A DNA stretch of 64,000 nucleotides from Dichetophora obliterata (Eukaryota; Arthropoda; Insecta; Diptera; Sciomyzidae), in contig OY986438.1 of NCBI GenBank assembly GCA_963920525.1, positions 137,201,022 through 137,265,021 on the forward strand, in the 5' to 3' direction. Below are positions 1 through 10,911 of the stretch, piece by piece. Every line of letters starts with the position of its first letter. Within the stretch, counting starts at the first letter, position 1. Under the pieces are notes generated by a model that saw nothing but the letters and a program-made list of their open reading frames with translations, had not been told where the DNA came from and made no database searches. A program made the translations under genes and the position numbers.

Positions 1-2821
1 AAGCGTGATTAAAGTTTTCGTTCTTGTATTCGGTTCTCCCGATGCTCATCACTTCACTGACTTTCCTGTAACCGTTACCGTTACTGATTCCAATACTGAG
101 TCCTACTTTGAAACTAATATTTTTACCTATATTTTTACTGCAACTATTTAATGTGGAAATATTTAAACGGAACTTAAAGCAAATGATAACTAAAACCGTT
201 TTATTTTCATCATCAAATCTTATAATTTAACTCCATCGACTTTATGACAAATAAAAAAACTGTATTTTGTCAACGAGATTGTATAGTAGACTGCAATCAA
301 CTATTCCATTATATTCTTCTCTTACTTTGATTACTTTTAGCAATTAAAATGCAAACATTTTCCATCATGTCTGTCTGCATCATCTAACTTGGCCTAGTTT
401 TGAAGTTTCAATGCAATTCTGTTTAAGACTAGTGCCGGCTATTCAAAATCCATTAAATGCATTATAATTACGACAACAACAATAAACAATAATAACAATA
501 GCAAGAATATAAATAGCAAAGCCAACAATTTGAGCAACATTTGAGTGACAGTCATATTTAAATGAAAGATTGAAATGTATTCTGATTGTGTTAGACTAGT
601 AATTATAAAGGCTTTTGTTGTTGGTGTGAGCGATGCTGTTGATGTTGTGTTGATTCCTGTTTTTGTTTTGTTGTCGTTCGTTTTGTTTTGTTCCCGATTG
701 TTAACAACATTTTGTCTACCAGAACATGTCAAAAATTTCATCAGCAAAACAAAAGAAAAGCATTTGATGAAAATAATTTTTAGGCTCTGATAATAATAAT
801 AAGGATGATGTTGTTTTAAGGATTATGTAACAAACAGTTTTTTTTTTGAATACGTTTTAATGACAAAATTTTTTTGCTATTTGATCAAGAAAATTTTTGA
901 GAAAAATATTGTACATTGTTAATGGTTTGCCTTTATTTTTCCGCCAAATCATGTAAATTGAGAATTTTTTACTTCTTAACTTTTTTACAATATCTTCGAA
1001 GCTTAAATTTATTCTGTGCAATTATTTTCTAATTGAAATGTATTCTTTATTGAAATCTGCTTGTCAAAATAATTTAATTGAAATCACAACAAACATACCT
1101 ATTAGACTGGTTCTTATATGTATGGGGAAAAAAAAATCGTTTGTTTTTCTTAAGCACCCTTTCATTTTGTTCCTGTATAAAAACAAGCGCATAAAAAAAG
1201 TTTCAAAGAAATTAGTCTTTATTAACACAAGCCGCTAGGTAGAAATTCAAAAAATTATCTACTATATATGAGAAGAAAAAGATAAAACAGCAATTCCGTT
1301 TTGAACGTACCGGCCTTATAGAATGACCATCTCCGATTTGGGTAAAATTTTGCATGGAGCATCACTGAAAGAAATAAAAATCTTAATTTAAAGAAAAAAA
1401 TGCTGGAGTTATTTTTGGCGGAGTTACAGGGTGCACAAAGTTTACAAAAATCGGCAAAAACGTCGAAAATCGATTTTTAGTAGAATTCATATCTCAATCA
1501 CCTCTTAACCGAATGTTAAGTTTCAAATATTGATGGAAAGCTAATTAAACGCACTTTAATTTATTTTAATTTAATTTAAGAAAAACGTTAACAATAAATT
1601 TTACCACCAAAATTTAAGCAATCATGTGAATAAAAATCCTGAGAAAGTCTATATTTAATTTTGCTTCAAGACATATGTAGTTTTTCTTAAAAAAACAAAA
1701 CATTTTGAGATCGTTATTTTTTTACTGTTTTCTTAAATACAACTTTGTCCTTGCGGGAGGGAAAGACATCCTTTTTTTGTAAGCTTTTTTTGGGAGATCA
1801 GGACTTCCCAATGCAACTTTTGAGACCCCTTAGAATATGAAATTCGAAAAAGTTGATTCGATACACCCTAATTCTCATTCAGTTGCATTGCCTCTGTGTA
1901 AATTTCAAGCTCTGGGCGGCACGTGTTATTGTTGCAAAACAAAAAAGAAATGAGGGACTAATTTTGAGACGCTAAAGAACAAAAATATCGGGCGCTGAAC
2001 AATTTCTAAAATAAGTACCACCCTAATACCTTTGTTAAAATAAAATCGAAAAATAGTTCCCAAACAAAAGTTAATTTTTTAAGGCTTATTTTTTCTTCTT
2101 AAAAAAATCTTAAACAAATATATTGCTATTATAAACATATTCTATCAATCAATTGAAAAAAAAAACAGTAAATGAGTTTAGGTATTTTTTTAAAATTAAT
2201 TTTATGCATTATTTACATATTTAATTTTTAATTGAGTTGTTGATTCTTTTATTTTAAACCATGTTAGGAATTTTTTTTATGTCAACATTTTTAAATATTT
2301 ATTTTTATATTAATTTTTCTTTATTCTATAGAAATTTCAATATTAATACATATTATTATTAATTTAATTTTTAAGTGTTGTATGGAACTAAAATCATAAA
2401 ATTATAATTTATAATTATTAAATTTCACTTCATTTCAAAAATTAAGCTAAAGTTGCTATAAAAATTAAGCAAAACTGTCATAAGGTTGTGTGAATAAACA
2501 CATCTTTAGGACATCTTAATTTTTAGTAGCTAACCACTGAACATTAAAAAAAAAAACGAAATGAAAAGGAAGAAAAAGAAAGCAAAACGAAGCTAAAACG
2601 TGCCTTTTTTATTATCGACTTGCTGCAAAAATATCCTCATCAACGAGGTAAGAATTTGTAATCAGAAGTTTCTAATTAAATCAAATTTTTCACATGGTTA
2701 AATTCTCGTTTTTAGTATCAAAATTATAAAAACTTTTGATAGTAATTAACTAGTAGAAAAAGCTATATAATAATAATGAAAAGTCATTACAACATATACA
2801 AACTCATAAACTCTTAAACAA
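1..2821. other. AT-rich non-coding stretch, no gene recognised
   Basis: No reading frame here resembles a known protein, and the short open frames are low complexity and overlap on both strands. The DNA is very AT-rich with many A and T runs. The piece around 1310-1480 (AAAATTTTGCATGGAGCATC and neighbours) resembles wording near 10370-10460 (TTTGGCATGGAATGCTCC), so it may be remnant dispersed repeat. Nothing else is identifiable. Confidence 0.6.
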
Positions 2822-3834
2822 TACATAAGCAGGGGCGTACCGAGGCCATTTTGATTGGGGGGATATTAATGTATTTCGGCCGACTGAATACCCTTAAGTC
2901 CCGACTTTTTTTTTTAAATACAACATAGTTGAATTATATAAAGTTACTCATCCGTTCGATCAATATAAATAAATCTTAAGGGGTCTTTTCCATTTAAAGA
3001 AAAATACTTTGTAATTATTTTTACTAAAAACTTTTTTTAAAGATGAAAAAAGAACTTGTGTACAATAAAATACATATAATTAAGTATGTTTTGAATTTTT
3101 TTTGGTTTGGCCTTTTATCTGCTCTCTTAAGCTTTTCGCAATTTGGACATCACTTTTCGAATCCAAAAAGGTGGCAACGATTTCTCAGCTCTTACAACAG
3201 GTAACTGAAAATTTTTTTAGTTCATCTAAACGGAGAAACTTGTAACTATAAGATTACGTATTAGCCCACTAAAATTCATAACTGTTTTTGGCACAATTTT
3301 CAAATCAAAAATTAATAAATTACCCTATTTTTTTACATTTCTAACGCTCTAAAAATTCGAGTTTTAGGTTTTAATAGATGATTGCAGGTAATAATCTTAG
3401 AGATTTCACAATAATAAATATAATGCAAAACAGTTTCAGCTCAAACCGCCTTTTTCGCTAATCATTGGTACCGTTTTAAGAAGTCCTTAAATTTTTAACC
3501 CACATATAGTAACACTTTTTAATCTTTCGATCTTTTGCAAGTGAAGAAGATCCCTTAAAGGCAGTTTTTATATCGTTCCCTCTGTCAAAAAAAAAAAAAA
3601 ATAAAATAAAAGCATTTCAACATAATCGAATCAGCATTTAAAAATTTATTTTCGTTTTTGTTTTAAAAATTCTTAGTTTATATGTGTTAAAAAATAAACA
3701 GGGCTTTCAATTTCTTTAACATTTTTTATTTTAATTTTTAAAATTAATTAAAAAACTAGTGTTTTAAATAAAAAATACAAACTTAATTTTTAAGTATAAC
3801 ATTTAAATATTAATTCTTATTTTTTTAAGGCAGC

Positions 3835-4681
3835 CTATTGCTGCGCAATATTATCTAAATTAATGAGATCAACTATGTCCTTTTTCGATGAAAGTATTAA
3901 TACGTCATTAAGACGTGAGTTACTTTGCGTGGTTCTTAAATAATTTTTAACTAATTTTAATTTGCTGAACATTCTCTCATTTCCTGAAACAGTAACAGGC
4001 ACTGTGCACAGCAAACGTGATATTTTGTTAACTGCAGGAAGAGTTCTTTTATTGCATTCTGAAACTTTATCTGTATCCAATAGAGTTTCTACGCCTTCGC
4101 ATAGATCATAGAATACTTCAAATTAAGCTTTCAGTTGAAGTGAATCCAACAACAATTTTTTGGTAACAATTTTATTGATTCTAGAATTCGCTTTTGGGTC
4201 AAGTTAGTAGAATATAGAATTGGATTAAAGAGTTCATACAGAGGCTTTATTATTTCTAAGCAAGTGCTTTAATTATCTCGCACCAGTGAGGTTATCTTAT
4301 CCAATACAAGTTTATATTCTTTTCTATAAAAATAGTTCATCAAAAAATAAGCCCCGTTGGCATTGTTACATCCAAACATTTTAGCGCAGGACGACGGCGA
4401 TGGCGAATTGGCGAATTCCTTTTCAGCATCAAAATTAAAAGATTTTAACAATGCAACAGCACCACTAATTAGGTTATCCGTATCTTCAGAGTCCGAATTT
4501 ATTTTTTTAATGATTTAAGGGTACAACAAATTAATTTCATAGTACTTAAAATATTCAGTTCAACGGTTTCAAGAGATTCAGTCAAGAATTTCATATTTAC
4601 TTGCACATTTTTCATAAAAACAAATGGTGTTCTTTTTGCCATCATCTCGAGTTTAAAAGTTAAAACGGACCTTTTTTTCAA
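3835..4681 (-). pseudogene. hAT transposase remnant (C-terminal dimerisation region recognisable)
   Basis: The open piece at 3835-4080 contains the signature of the hAT C-terminal dimerisation region: a V-T-V-S-x-x-E-R-x-F-S-K-L-K-L core followed by K-N-Y-L-R and an R-L-x-x-x-x-I-L-S segment, as in ZMYM1-like/hAT transposases. That region helps form the transposase oligomer in the nucleus. Two further open pieces upstream on the same strand (4269-4451 and 4499-4681) lie where the rest of the catalytic domain should be, but they are separated by stops and frame changes and I cannot align them by eye. No intact DDE catalytic triad is visible. It lies inside the hAT element 2830-5591, so it is that element's dead transposase gene. 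Confidence 0.75.
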
Positions 4682-5335
4682 TAGTTTGACTTAATCCTTT
4701 AAATTCATTATTTATTTATTTGTTATAATTGTATTTAAATCAAAATATTTGTATCAAAATGTTTACATCAGTGTTCTTGAGCTAAAAAATTTCTTTAAAT
4801 ATGTTGGCTGATTTCGATCATTAAATTTTTTATAACAAATGTTGGGTATTTCTAGATAATATTTTTAATCTCAGAAAGTTCTACAAAAATATTTTTATTA
4901 GGTTTTAAAAAGGGGAATATGTGTGGCGACTATTTTTTCAACTTTTTGATAAGGTATTTGTATCAGGGACTGTTATCATTAAGCTATATCCAAAAACTTA
5001 AGCATTAATCATTATTTTATGATATTCAAGTTTTTGCTCAGATATAAAATAGTTATCTGATTTTATCTTTTAAATCTTAAATAAAAATCATTAATATTTT
5101 TTTGATCAAACATAAATATCATTTTCGGTCTTTATTTTTGCTCAAGGGCATGGTTGCACAATTGGACTAAAAATGGTCCATTTTTTTCATTTGGTACGCT
5201 GCTCTCTTTTACATTACTATGCATTACTATTTCCGTACTTTTTTAACAAAATTTATACTACTTTTCTGAACTTTTTCTGCATTTTGTCACAAAGGAACAC
5301 TGGATTCGTTTACACAATTCAACCCTGATACGACT

Positions 5336-5460
5336 TAAAATGAGTTGGCCGACTGAAGTTTGTTTAAGGTACGACTAAAAGTTAGTTGGCCGACTGAAGA
5401 TAGTTTTGGGTATGAATTAAAATCAAATAGTCGACTAAAGTTGGTTTTTGTTATGAAAAT
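5336..5460. repeat. short tandem repeat near the right end of the hAT element
   Basis: Two clear and one degenerate copies of a ~50-bp unit with the core GTTGGCCGACTGAAG and AAGGTACGACTAAAAG wording. The same GGCCGACTGAA core appears once near the left end (about 2878), so these may be subterminal binding sites of the hAT element. Confidence 0.5.
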
Positions 5461-5945
5461 GGCAATAAAAGGTTCGACTGGCTTTGATGCGTTCATAATT
5501 ATTGTTTATAAAAATCATTATTTTAATATTAAAAAAAGCCGACTCTAAAAAAGAAAGGAGGGTAGTCTACCCCCCGCTAGTAACGCCCCTGTACATAAGT
5601 ACAGTATTTGTGAATGCAATTAACGTGCTGATTAACCACTTTAAAACTATACAAAAAAACTATATATGCAGACTATGCATAAAAACGCTTAAATAATACA
5701 TTTATTTAACTAAACCCAGTAGTTCGCGGCATCATTGACGAACTTTTCGTGATGATTAAAGGAAGTTTCTGCAAGAGCTGCTGGACTTAAAAAAAATTCA
5801 TACAAAATATAATGAAAAGTATCGGTTGTCAGCGCCTAACTTTTTCCATTCTATTACAACAACTTCAAGATATTCATGAGTGTTGTAATTCGCCAAATCG
5901 TTCAGAGGATAAACTGTAGAGTTCGCAAACTTTCAATGAAACTCT

Positions 5946-6018
5946 CGATACTATCGATTATTTCACACTATCATAACTATCGATAGTTTTGGACTGACTA
6001 TCGATGGTTTTCGATAGT
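5946..6018. promoter_or_regulatory. cluster of CGATA / TATCGAT motifs
   Basis: Within about 73 bp there are five CGAT-type motifs, including ACTATCGATAGT (5977-5988), ACTATCGATGG (5997-6007) and CGATAGT (6012-6018). In Drosophila, TATCGATA is the DRE bound by DREF, and CGATA clusters bind the boundary factor BEAF-32. Whether this site works that way is inference; it sits between two transposons and no host gene is seen nearby. Confidence 0.35.
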
Positions 6019-6074
6019 ATTTAAATATTCATTATCACCACTGTTTAGGTGTCATTGACATTACTGTAGAATTC

Positions 6075-6314
6075 CAAGCGCGTCGGAAGCGAATTTCATC
6101 TAGGGGGGAAATACAAATGGGGGTGCAAAAAAAGTTCACCAAAATTTCTTCACATGAAACATGAAGAAGAGATAAAGAAGAGGAAAAAATATAATACAAA
6201 AATATTATCGTTGTAAAAAAACTGATATTTTGAATAACTTTTTCTTTAAATTGTTTATCTAGCTAAAAAAGTGGGGACCAACTGCCCCCTTTCCCCCCGC
6301 TTCCGACGCCAATG
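6075..6314. mobile_element. small non-autonomous hAT-like element (MITE)
   Basis: Terminal inverted repeats share GCGTCGGAAGCG: left end CAAGCGCGTCGGAAGCG from 6075, right end CGCTTCCGACGCCAATG finishing at 6314. Runs of G (left, near 6102) and C (right, near 6285-6299) extend the inverted similarity. Flanks are TAGAATTC (6067-6074) and TCGAATTC (6315-6322), 7 of 8 bases identical, fitting an aged 8-bp hAT duplication. The 240-bp interior has no coding capacity, so it would depend on a transposase supplied elsewhere. Confidence 0.65.
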
Positions 6315-6952
6315 TCGAATTCGTTTGATTTTGGCAATTTGGTATAATTTTTTTTCTGTTTTGTAGAGTGAAAGCTCAGGTGATGTTTCTTATAAATTGT
6401 GACGCCCATAATAGTGGCGTATTTTGGACGTAACATTTTTTATATACGTATATCTTTTGTTATTATTTAAGATTATTTTATAAGTGGTGTTAACATGAAG
6501 TTACTCATTTTTTTTTGTTATAAATTAATAGTTTAGTTTCCTTTATTAAATAGTTCTTAATATACATTAGTTTTAAATTAATACAAGTTAAATGAATTAC
6601 ACTAAAACTTCTATTAATGACAATTAGTAAGGTATTTTATTTCTTGGCGGTGTCAGAAAAATACTTTTGCGGAACATACCCTTGTATGGCATTAACGAGA
6701 CAGGTGCAGGTCTGAACGCAGAGTACATGTACAGAAGCGAGACAACATTAGTACAACATTAGCAGCATAAGTAAAACTACAAATATGGTACGCGACAACA
6801 CACTTACACAAAGGAAGCAGCATATGTGTGAAAGTAAAGCTACAAATTGATATGCAGTAATACAGTGAGCAATACATGTGTAAGAGCGAGAAAGGAAGCA
6901 AGCAATATGGAAACTGCGAACATTGTGCGGAACAATGCTGTCGTTTGACAGC

Positions 6953-7032
6953 TATAAAAAGGCATGCAGATCAGAATTCGGGGCTTTTTGCTGTGAGCTC
7001 GAGTCGTGAGCAGACGTCCGTAGCAGGTAAGT
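6953..7032 (+). promoter_or_regulatory. TATA-type Pol II promoter and splice donor inside the solo LTR
   Basis: TATAAAAA at 6953-6960 is followed about 60 bp downstream by AGACGTC (7012-7018), which resembles the fly downstream promoter element at the expected distance from a start near 6983. A consensus donor CAG|GTAAGT lies at 7024-7032. The arrangement fits the start of a retroelement transcript; the exact start base is not determined. Confidence 0.45.
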
Positions 7033-7050
7033 GGTTTCTAGTAGTTAGTC

Positions 7051-7332
7051 CTTATTGAAACTAAGTCTTGTGTGTTGGGCTCGGGTCCCTATGCATCCTT
7101 GCCAACCATAAGTCCGGGTTTTTAAGACACGATTCTTGTATGTTGGGCTTGGGTCCCTATGCATCCTTGCCAACTATAAGCTAGTGTCAGTCTCATCCTT
7201 ATTGAAGCTACGTCTTGTGTGTTGGGCTCGGGTCCCTATGAATCCTTGCCAACCATAAGTCCTGGGTTCTAAGACGCGATTCTTGTATGTTGGGCTCGGG
7301 TCCCTATGCATCCTTGCCAGCTATAAGTAAGT
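7051..7332 (+). repeat. 147-bp tandem repeat, two copies, each made of two related halves
   Basis: The phrase GTTGGGCTCGGGTCCCTATG recurs four times. Two longer units start CTTATTGAA near 7051 and 7199, with GTCTTG at 7065 and 7212 giving a period of 147 bp. Each unit holds two diverged ~70-bp halves (ending ACCATAAG and CTATAAG). Confidence 0.75.
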
Positions 7333-7404
7333 GTCATTTATCCTTAAAAGTCCTCAAAAGAACCCACTACCACAAATACTTGCTACGGTCAGACGCTAGT
7401 TATT

Positions 7405-7900
7405 ACCACATCGGTCAGGATTGTCGTGGCACTACGCGCACGAATCGCTGACATTGTAAAGGTCATACCACATCGGTCAGGATTGTCGTGGCACTACGCT
7501 CACGAATCGCTGGCATTGTAAAGGTCATACCACATCGGTCAGGATTGTCGTGGCACTACGCGCACGACTCGCTGACATTGTAAAGGTCATACCACATCGG
7601 TCAGGATTGTCGTGGCACTACGCGCACGAATCGCTGACATTGTAAAGGTCATACCACATCGGTCAGGATTGTCGTGGCACTACGCGCACGAATCGCTGAC
7701 ATTGTAGAGGTCATACCACATCGGTCAGGATTGTCGTGGCACTACGCGCACGAATCGCTGACATTGTAAAGGTCATACCACATCGGTCAGGATTGTCGTG
7801 GCACTACGCGCACGAATCGCTGACATTGCAAAGGTCACACCACATCGGTCAGGATTGTCAAGGCACTACACGCACGTCAACGCTCTTCAAAAAAAAATAC
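7405..7900 (+). repeat. 62-bp tandem repeat, eight copies
   Basis: ACCACATCGGTCAGG starts at 7405, 7467, 7529, 7591, 7653, 7715, 7777 and 7839, an exact 62-bp period. Copies differ at only a few bases (for example CGCACGACTCGC in one and CGCTCACG in another); the last copy is the most diverged. It lies in the downstream half of the solo LTR. Confidence 0.9.
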
Positions 7901-8117
7901 ACACACGGTTTGTGAGGACACAGATAGATGAGGAATTCGCGTATGCTGTTCAAAACAATTGAATTATCGGAGCTGACATCACGCGCTGCACCGCCAAGAC
8001 TAGGAAGTTATATTAAGGAGTATTCATTTAAAGGAGAATTTTATAAATAAATCATAAGAAGAATTAAATCGAAATAATTTCCTTGTTTTACTAGTTATTG
8101 GAGAGTCCTTGAAATCA

Positions 8118-8123
8118 AATAAA
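8118..8123 (+). terminator. polyadenylation signal of the solo LTR
   Basis: AATAAA occurs about 60 bp before the inferred LTR 3' end, as expected if transcripts end inside the LTR. Confidence 0.4.
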
Positions 8124-8345
8124 TTCTTTGTATACGAACCACTGGATCCGGCGAGTTATACCTCAGCAAAGCATCGTTACAAAATGTATGAGCATTGTGT
8201 TGATTTGGAAGATGGGTGATAGTTAGTTAGAGGTTGAAAAGATGGAGTAGTTTCGGTGAAGATTTGCTTTAAATTTCCACAGCTTAAAACTGACGGGAAA
8301 TACGCTCGCAAGGAAACTATTCCACAACTTTATCGTACGATTAAA

Positions 8346-8692
8346 CAAAAAAAAAAAAAAAAAAAAATAAACTGGTCATTTCAGCCCTTGGAAGAACTTT
8401 GACCTACCATTCTATTGATCAATTGTGTTTTGCGTGTTATTAAATGTTTGAACACAAATGATCGAGAACTGGAACTACGTGTTTTATGCCGACTCCGAAC
8501 GGCTTATGTTCTCAAGAAGCTTTACATGGCAATTTTTACTCTCTGAGATTTGCCATTGTCTGCAGAGAGGTGCGACCGAACAGAAAAATTAATTTAATTG
8601 AAAAATTTCTGTCTGTGGTGGAATTGAACCCGGGCTACCGCGGTTCTTTAGCTTAGGAGGCACGCACTCTACCCACCAGGCTACGGTCGCCA
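8346..8692 (-). mobile_element. tRNA-derived SINE, copy 1
   Basis: Read on the minus strand it begins TGGCGACCGTAGCCTGGTGG (from 8692), containing a Pol III A box (TAGCCTGGTGG), and then a B box GGTTCAATTCC about 43 nt later, the spacing of a tRNA gene. The body is unrelated to tRNA and ends CCAGTTTATTTT followed by a long T run in sense orientation. Target duplications of about 11 bp, GTACGATTAAA, flank it (8335-8345 and 8699-8709). Two further copies are at 44057-44403 and 59073-59420. Confidence 0.85.
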
Positions 8693-9150
8693 CTTACGGT
8701 ACGATTAAAGAACGAATTATCACTACAACGTGAGGTTCTGTGTGGCATCAAGGCAATGGTAAAGGAATGGACTTGGATAGCTGCCCGAGTGGACCTGGAA
8801 AAAATACGGTCTGGTGGCTTCAGGCCATTAAAAAATCAACATTACGTCGATTTTCAGTAGAGTTGAGAGATGATGAAATATTTTTATCCCCTATGAAATA
8901 TATCGCACGACGTTGAATTCGGTACAGAAGCACGTTTCGATTTTAATTCCTTGACGAATTTACTTTACGAAACTTCCTCAATATTCTGATATTGGGTTCG
9001 TGCATAATAAATCTCGACATTTCTGTATTGCGTCTTGCACGAATTTGGAAAATTTATATGAAATTTTCGTCAATGAAACGTATGGCCAAAATCAGCATGT
9101 TCGTCAAGGATCAAGAAAAATCGTACATGATTCATTTGAGATTTCTTTAA

Positions 9151-9577
9151 AGGCTTGATTACCCAAGCGTAACGTGAGGTGACGCAGCGGGATGTAGCGT
9201 AGTGCGACGTTGCCTCGAGGATAAGCGATTACCGAAATCGTAATCCAACGTAGTGCAGGCGCCGTAGTGCAGGGCACTCATTTTATTCTAGTTGGCTTAT
9301 TTACTTCTCCTCGTCAACAAAAGATTGCATCCTTTCTTATATAGTATAAAAATTTACAAAAATGTGAAGTTAAACAAATTTTTTCGCTTATAACACAGCA
9401 GTCGAATTGTCAAAAATCGTAACGTTGCGTAGAAATCTATTTTCTACAGACTTCTACGCTGCGTCACGCCACGTTACGATTTCGGTAACGACTTGTACAC
9501 ATTTATCATTAAACAGATTTTACCTTGACAATTGGCAACGTCACGCTACGTTACCTTACGCTTGGGTAATCCAGCCT
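9151..9577. mobile_element. foldback / PIF-Harbinger-like MITE with TAA target duplication
   Basis: The left end AGGCTTGATTACCCAAGCG (9151) matches the reverse complement of the right end (CGCTTGGGTAATCCAGCCT, ending 9577) with one mismatch. TAA precedes and follows (9148-9150, 9578-9580), the 3-bp duplication typical of PIF/Harbinger elements. A second inverted pair lies further in (CGATTACCGAAATCGTAA near 9228 and CGTTACGATTTCGGTAACG near 9470), and the ACGTAGTGC/CGTTACG wording recurs throughout, so most of the element could fold on itself. There is no coding capacity. Superfamily is inferred from the duplication alone. Confidence 0.65.
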
Positions 9578-9580
9578 TAA

Positions 9581-10911
9581 GACTGGAACTACTGGGATGT
9601 TATTCGTCTGCTTGTTTGTGGTCTGCTCGATACTCGCACGCATACACACTAGAATAACATGGTTTCGTGATGTTTTTCTACCAAATCGCACTTCTGCAAG
9701 TTGCGTAAAGGAACTTCGTTAAAAAAAAAATTATGCTATGTCAAGAGTCAAAACGTAACAAAAAAAAAAAAAAACACATTTACCTACACTTTTTACAATC
9801 AATGCGGAAAGTCAATTTATAAGCGAGACTAAGACGCAAAATTCTAGTTTAACTGCGTGGCAACAAGTTTAAATTTGTTTTGGGCGATATTTAATTACAT
9901 TTCTATAATTACATATTACATATTTATAAAATTAACAAAGTGAAATAATTCAATTTAATAAAGTAGATAATTCCATTTAAATAAAAAAAGAATTTCAAAT
10001 TAAAAAAAAAAAAAATAGAAAAACTTGTGATCCCATCTGGAACTATGGCTTAAAAGTTGTGTAATAGAAGGTCAAATTTTGGAAAATTTAAAAAAAAAAG
10101 TTGAAGATGTCGGACTTTTTGAAAATGTCGATTTTAATTTTTAAACATTAATTACTAAGAGATACTTCATTCTTTAATTTTGATTTTGTTTTTCTAAAAG
10201 TAAATTTATAGACAAAAAAAATTATGCCATACTTTTTATGGATATCGATTTTTGTTAGGAGCCTATAATGAATTGAAAATCTAATAAAAAATTCTTAAAA
10301 TTTTTAAAAATCGATTACATAATAATTATTTGGAATAATAATCTGAAAATTAATGCGAAAACTGCATTCAATACGTACTAAAACATATCAAAAAATGAGC
10401 GAAATCGAAGAAGGTCGGGTCAAAAGTTCGGTAATTTGGCATGGAATGCTCCATATGCTATCCATCTATTTGCAGCCCTGTGCATTCATATCTTTGCCTA
10501 AAATTCTACTGTCGATTCTAATGTTTTTTTTTTTTTGTAAAATAGTCAGCAACAATGGCCAGTGAGAGAAAAAAAAATATAAAAAAAATTTTAACAAATA
10601 AAAATGTTGTGGAAAAATAACACCCCCGAAACAAGACTAGTTTTAAAAAAATTATGGCAAGTTTATTAATAGGTGATATTAAATACATTTTTACATATAA
10701 ATGTATTTTTTTAAAAACCTGGCTATAAATTATGTAATCGAGTCACCTCACTCCATAAAAGAGGAATAGAATCTGAATGCAGATGTAACTAGAAATATTT
10801 TTAATTTGATTACACAAGCAATCAGAGCTTTTTTTTTGCGGGAAGAATGTTTTTATTTGTTTGTATATACGTAGATCGAAGAGCTTTTCAAATTTTTAAG
10901 ACTCCTGAATT
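9581..10911. other. AT-rich non-coding stretch
   Basis: Long A/T runs; no recognisable protein, RNA gene or clear repeat structure. Short open frames are low complexity. Confidence 0.5.

Larger units (their letters stand above)
2830..5591 (-). mobile_element. hAT-superfamily DNA transposon, decayed, with 8-bp target duplication
   Basis: The ends are CAGGGGCGT at 2830 and its reverse complement ACGCCCCTG finishing at 5591, a 9-bp perfect terminal inverted repeat of the type common in hAT elements. The element is flanked by an exact 8-bp direct repeat TACATAAG (2822-2829 and 5592-5599), the target-site length characteristic of hAT transposition. Length is about 2.76 kb. Inside, on the minus strand, are broken pieces of transposase (3835-4681). 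The subterminal motif GGCCGACTGAA occurs near both ends (about 2878 left; 5347 and 5391 right). The element can no longer code for transposase. Termini, duplication and domain remnant agree, so the class assignment is strong. Confidence 0.85.
6398..8181 (+). mobile_element. solo LTR of an LTR retrotransposon, 1.78 kb, with internal tandem repeats
   Basis: The block begins TGTGACG (6398) and ends CGTTACA (8181): TG...CA termini with a 7-base near-perfect inverted repeat, as in LTRs. It is flanked by the 4-bp direct repeat AAAT (6394-6397 and 8182-8185), a length usual for Ty3/gypsy-type integration. Inside, in order, are a TATA promoter near 6953, a splice-donor-like site at 7027, a 147-bp repeat twice, a 62-bp repeat eight times, and an AATAAA signal at 8118. 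No gag, pol or second LTR is present on either side, so it is best read as a solo LTR left by recombination between two LTRs. The length is large for an LTR but within the range of long-LTR fly elements. Clade is not assigned. Confidence 0.65.

Noticed and set aside
439..790. Overlapping hydrophobic open frames on both strands
   Set aside because: Low-complexity T/A-rich sequence, no family resemblance, frames on opposite strands cover the same bases.
7405..7900. A CRISPR-like array
   Set aside because: The whole 62-bp unit repeats with no variable spacers, and the host is a eukaryote; it is a minisatellite in an LTR.
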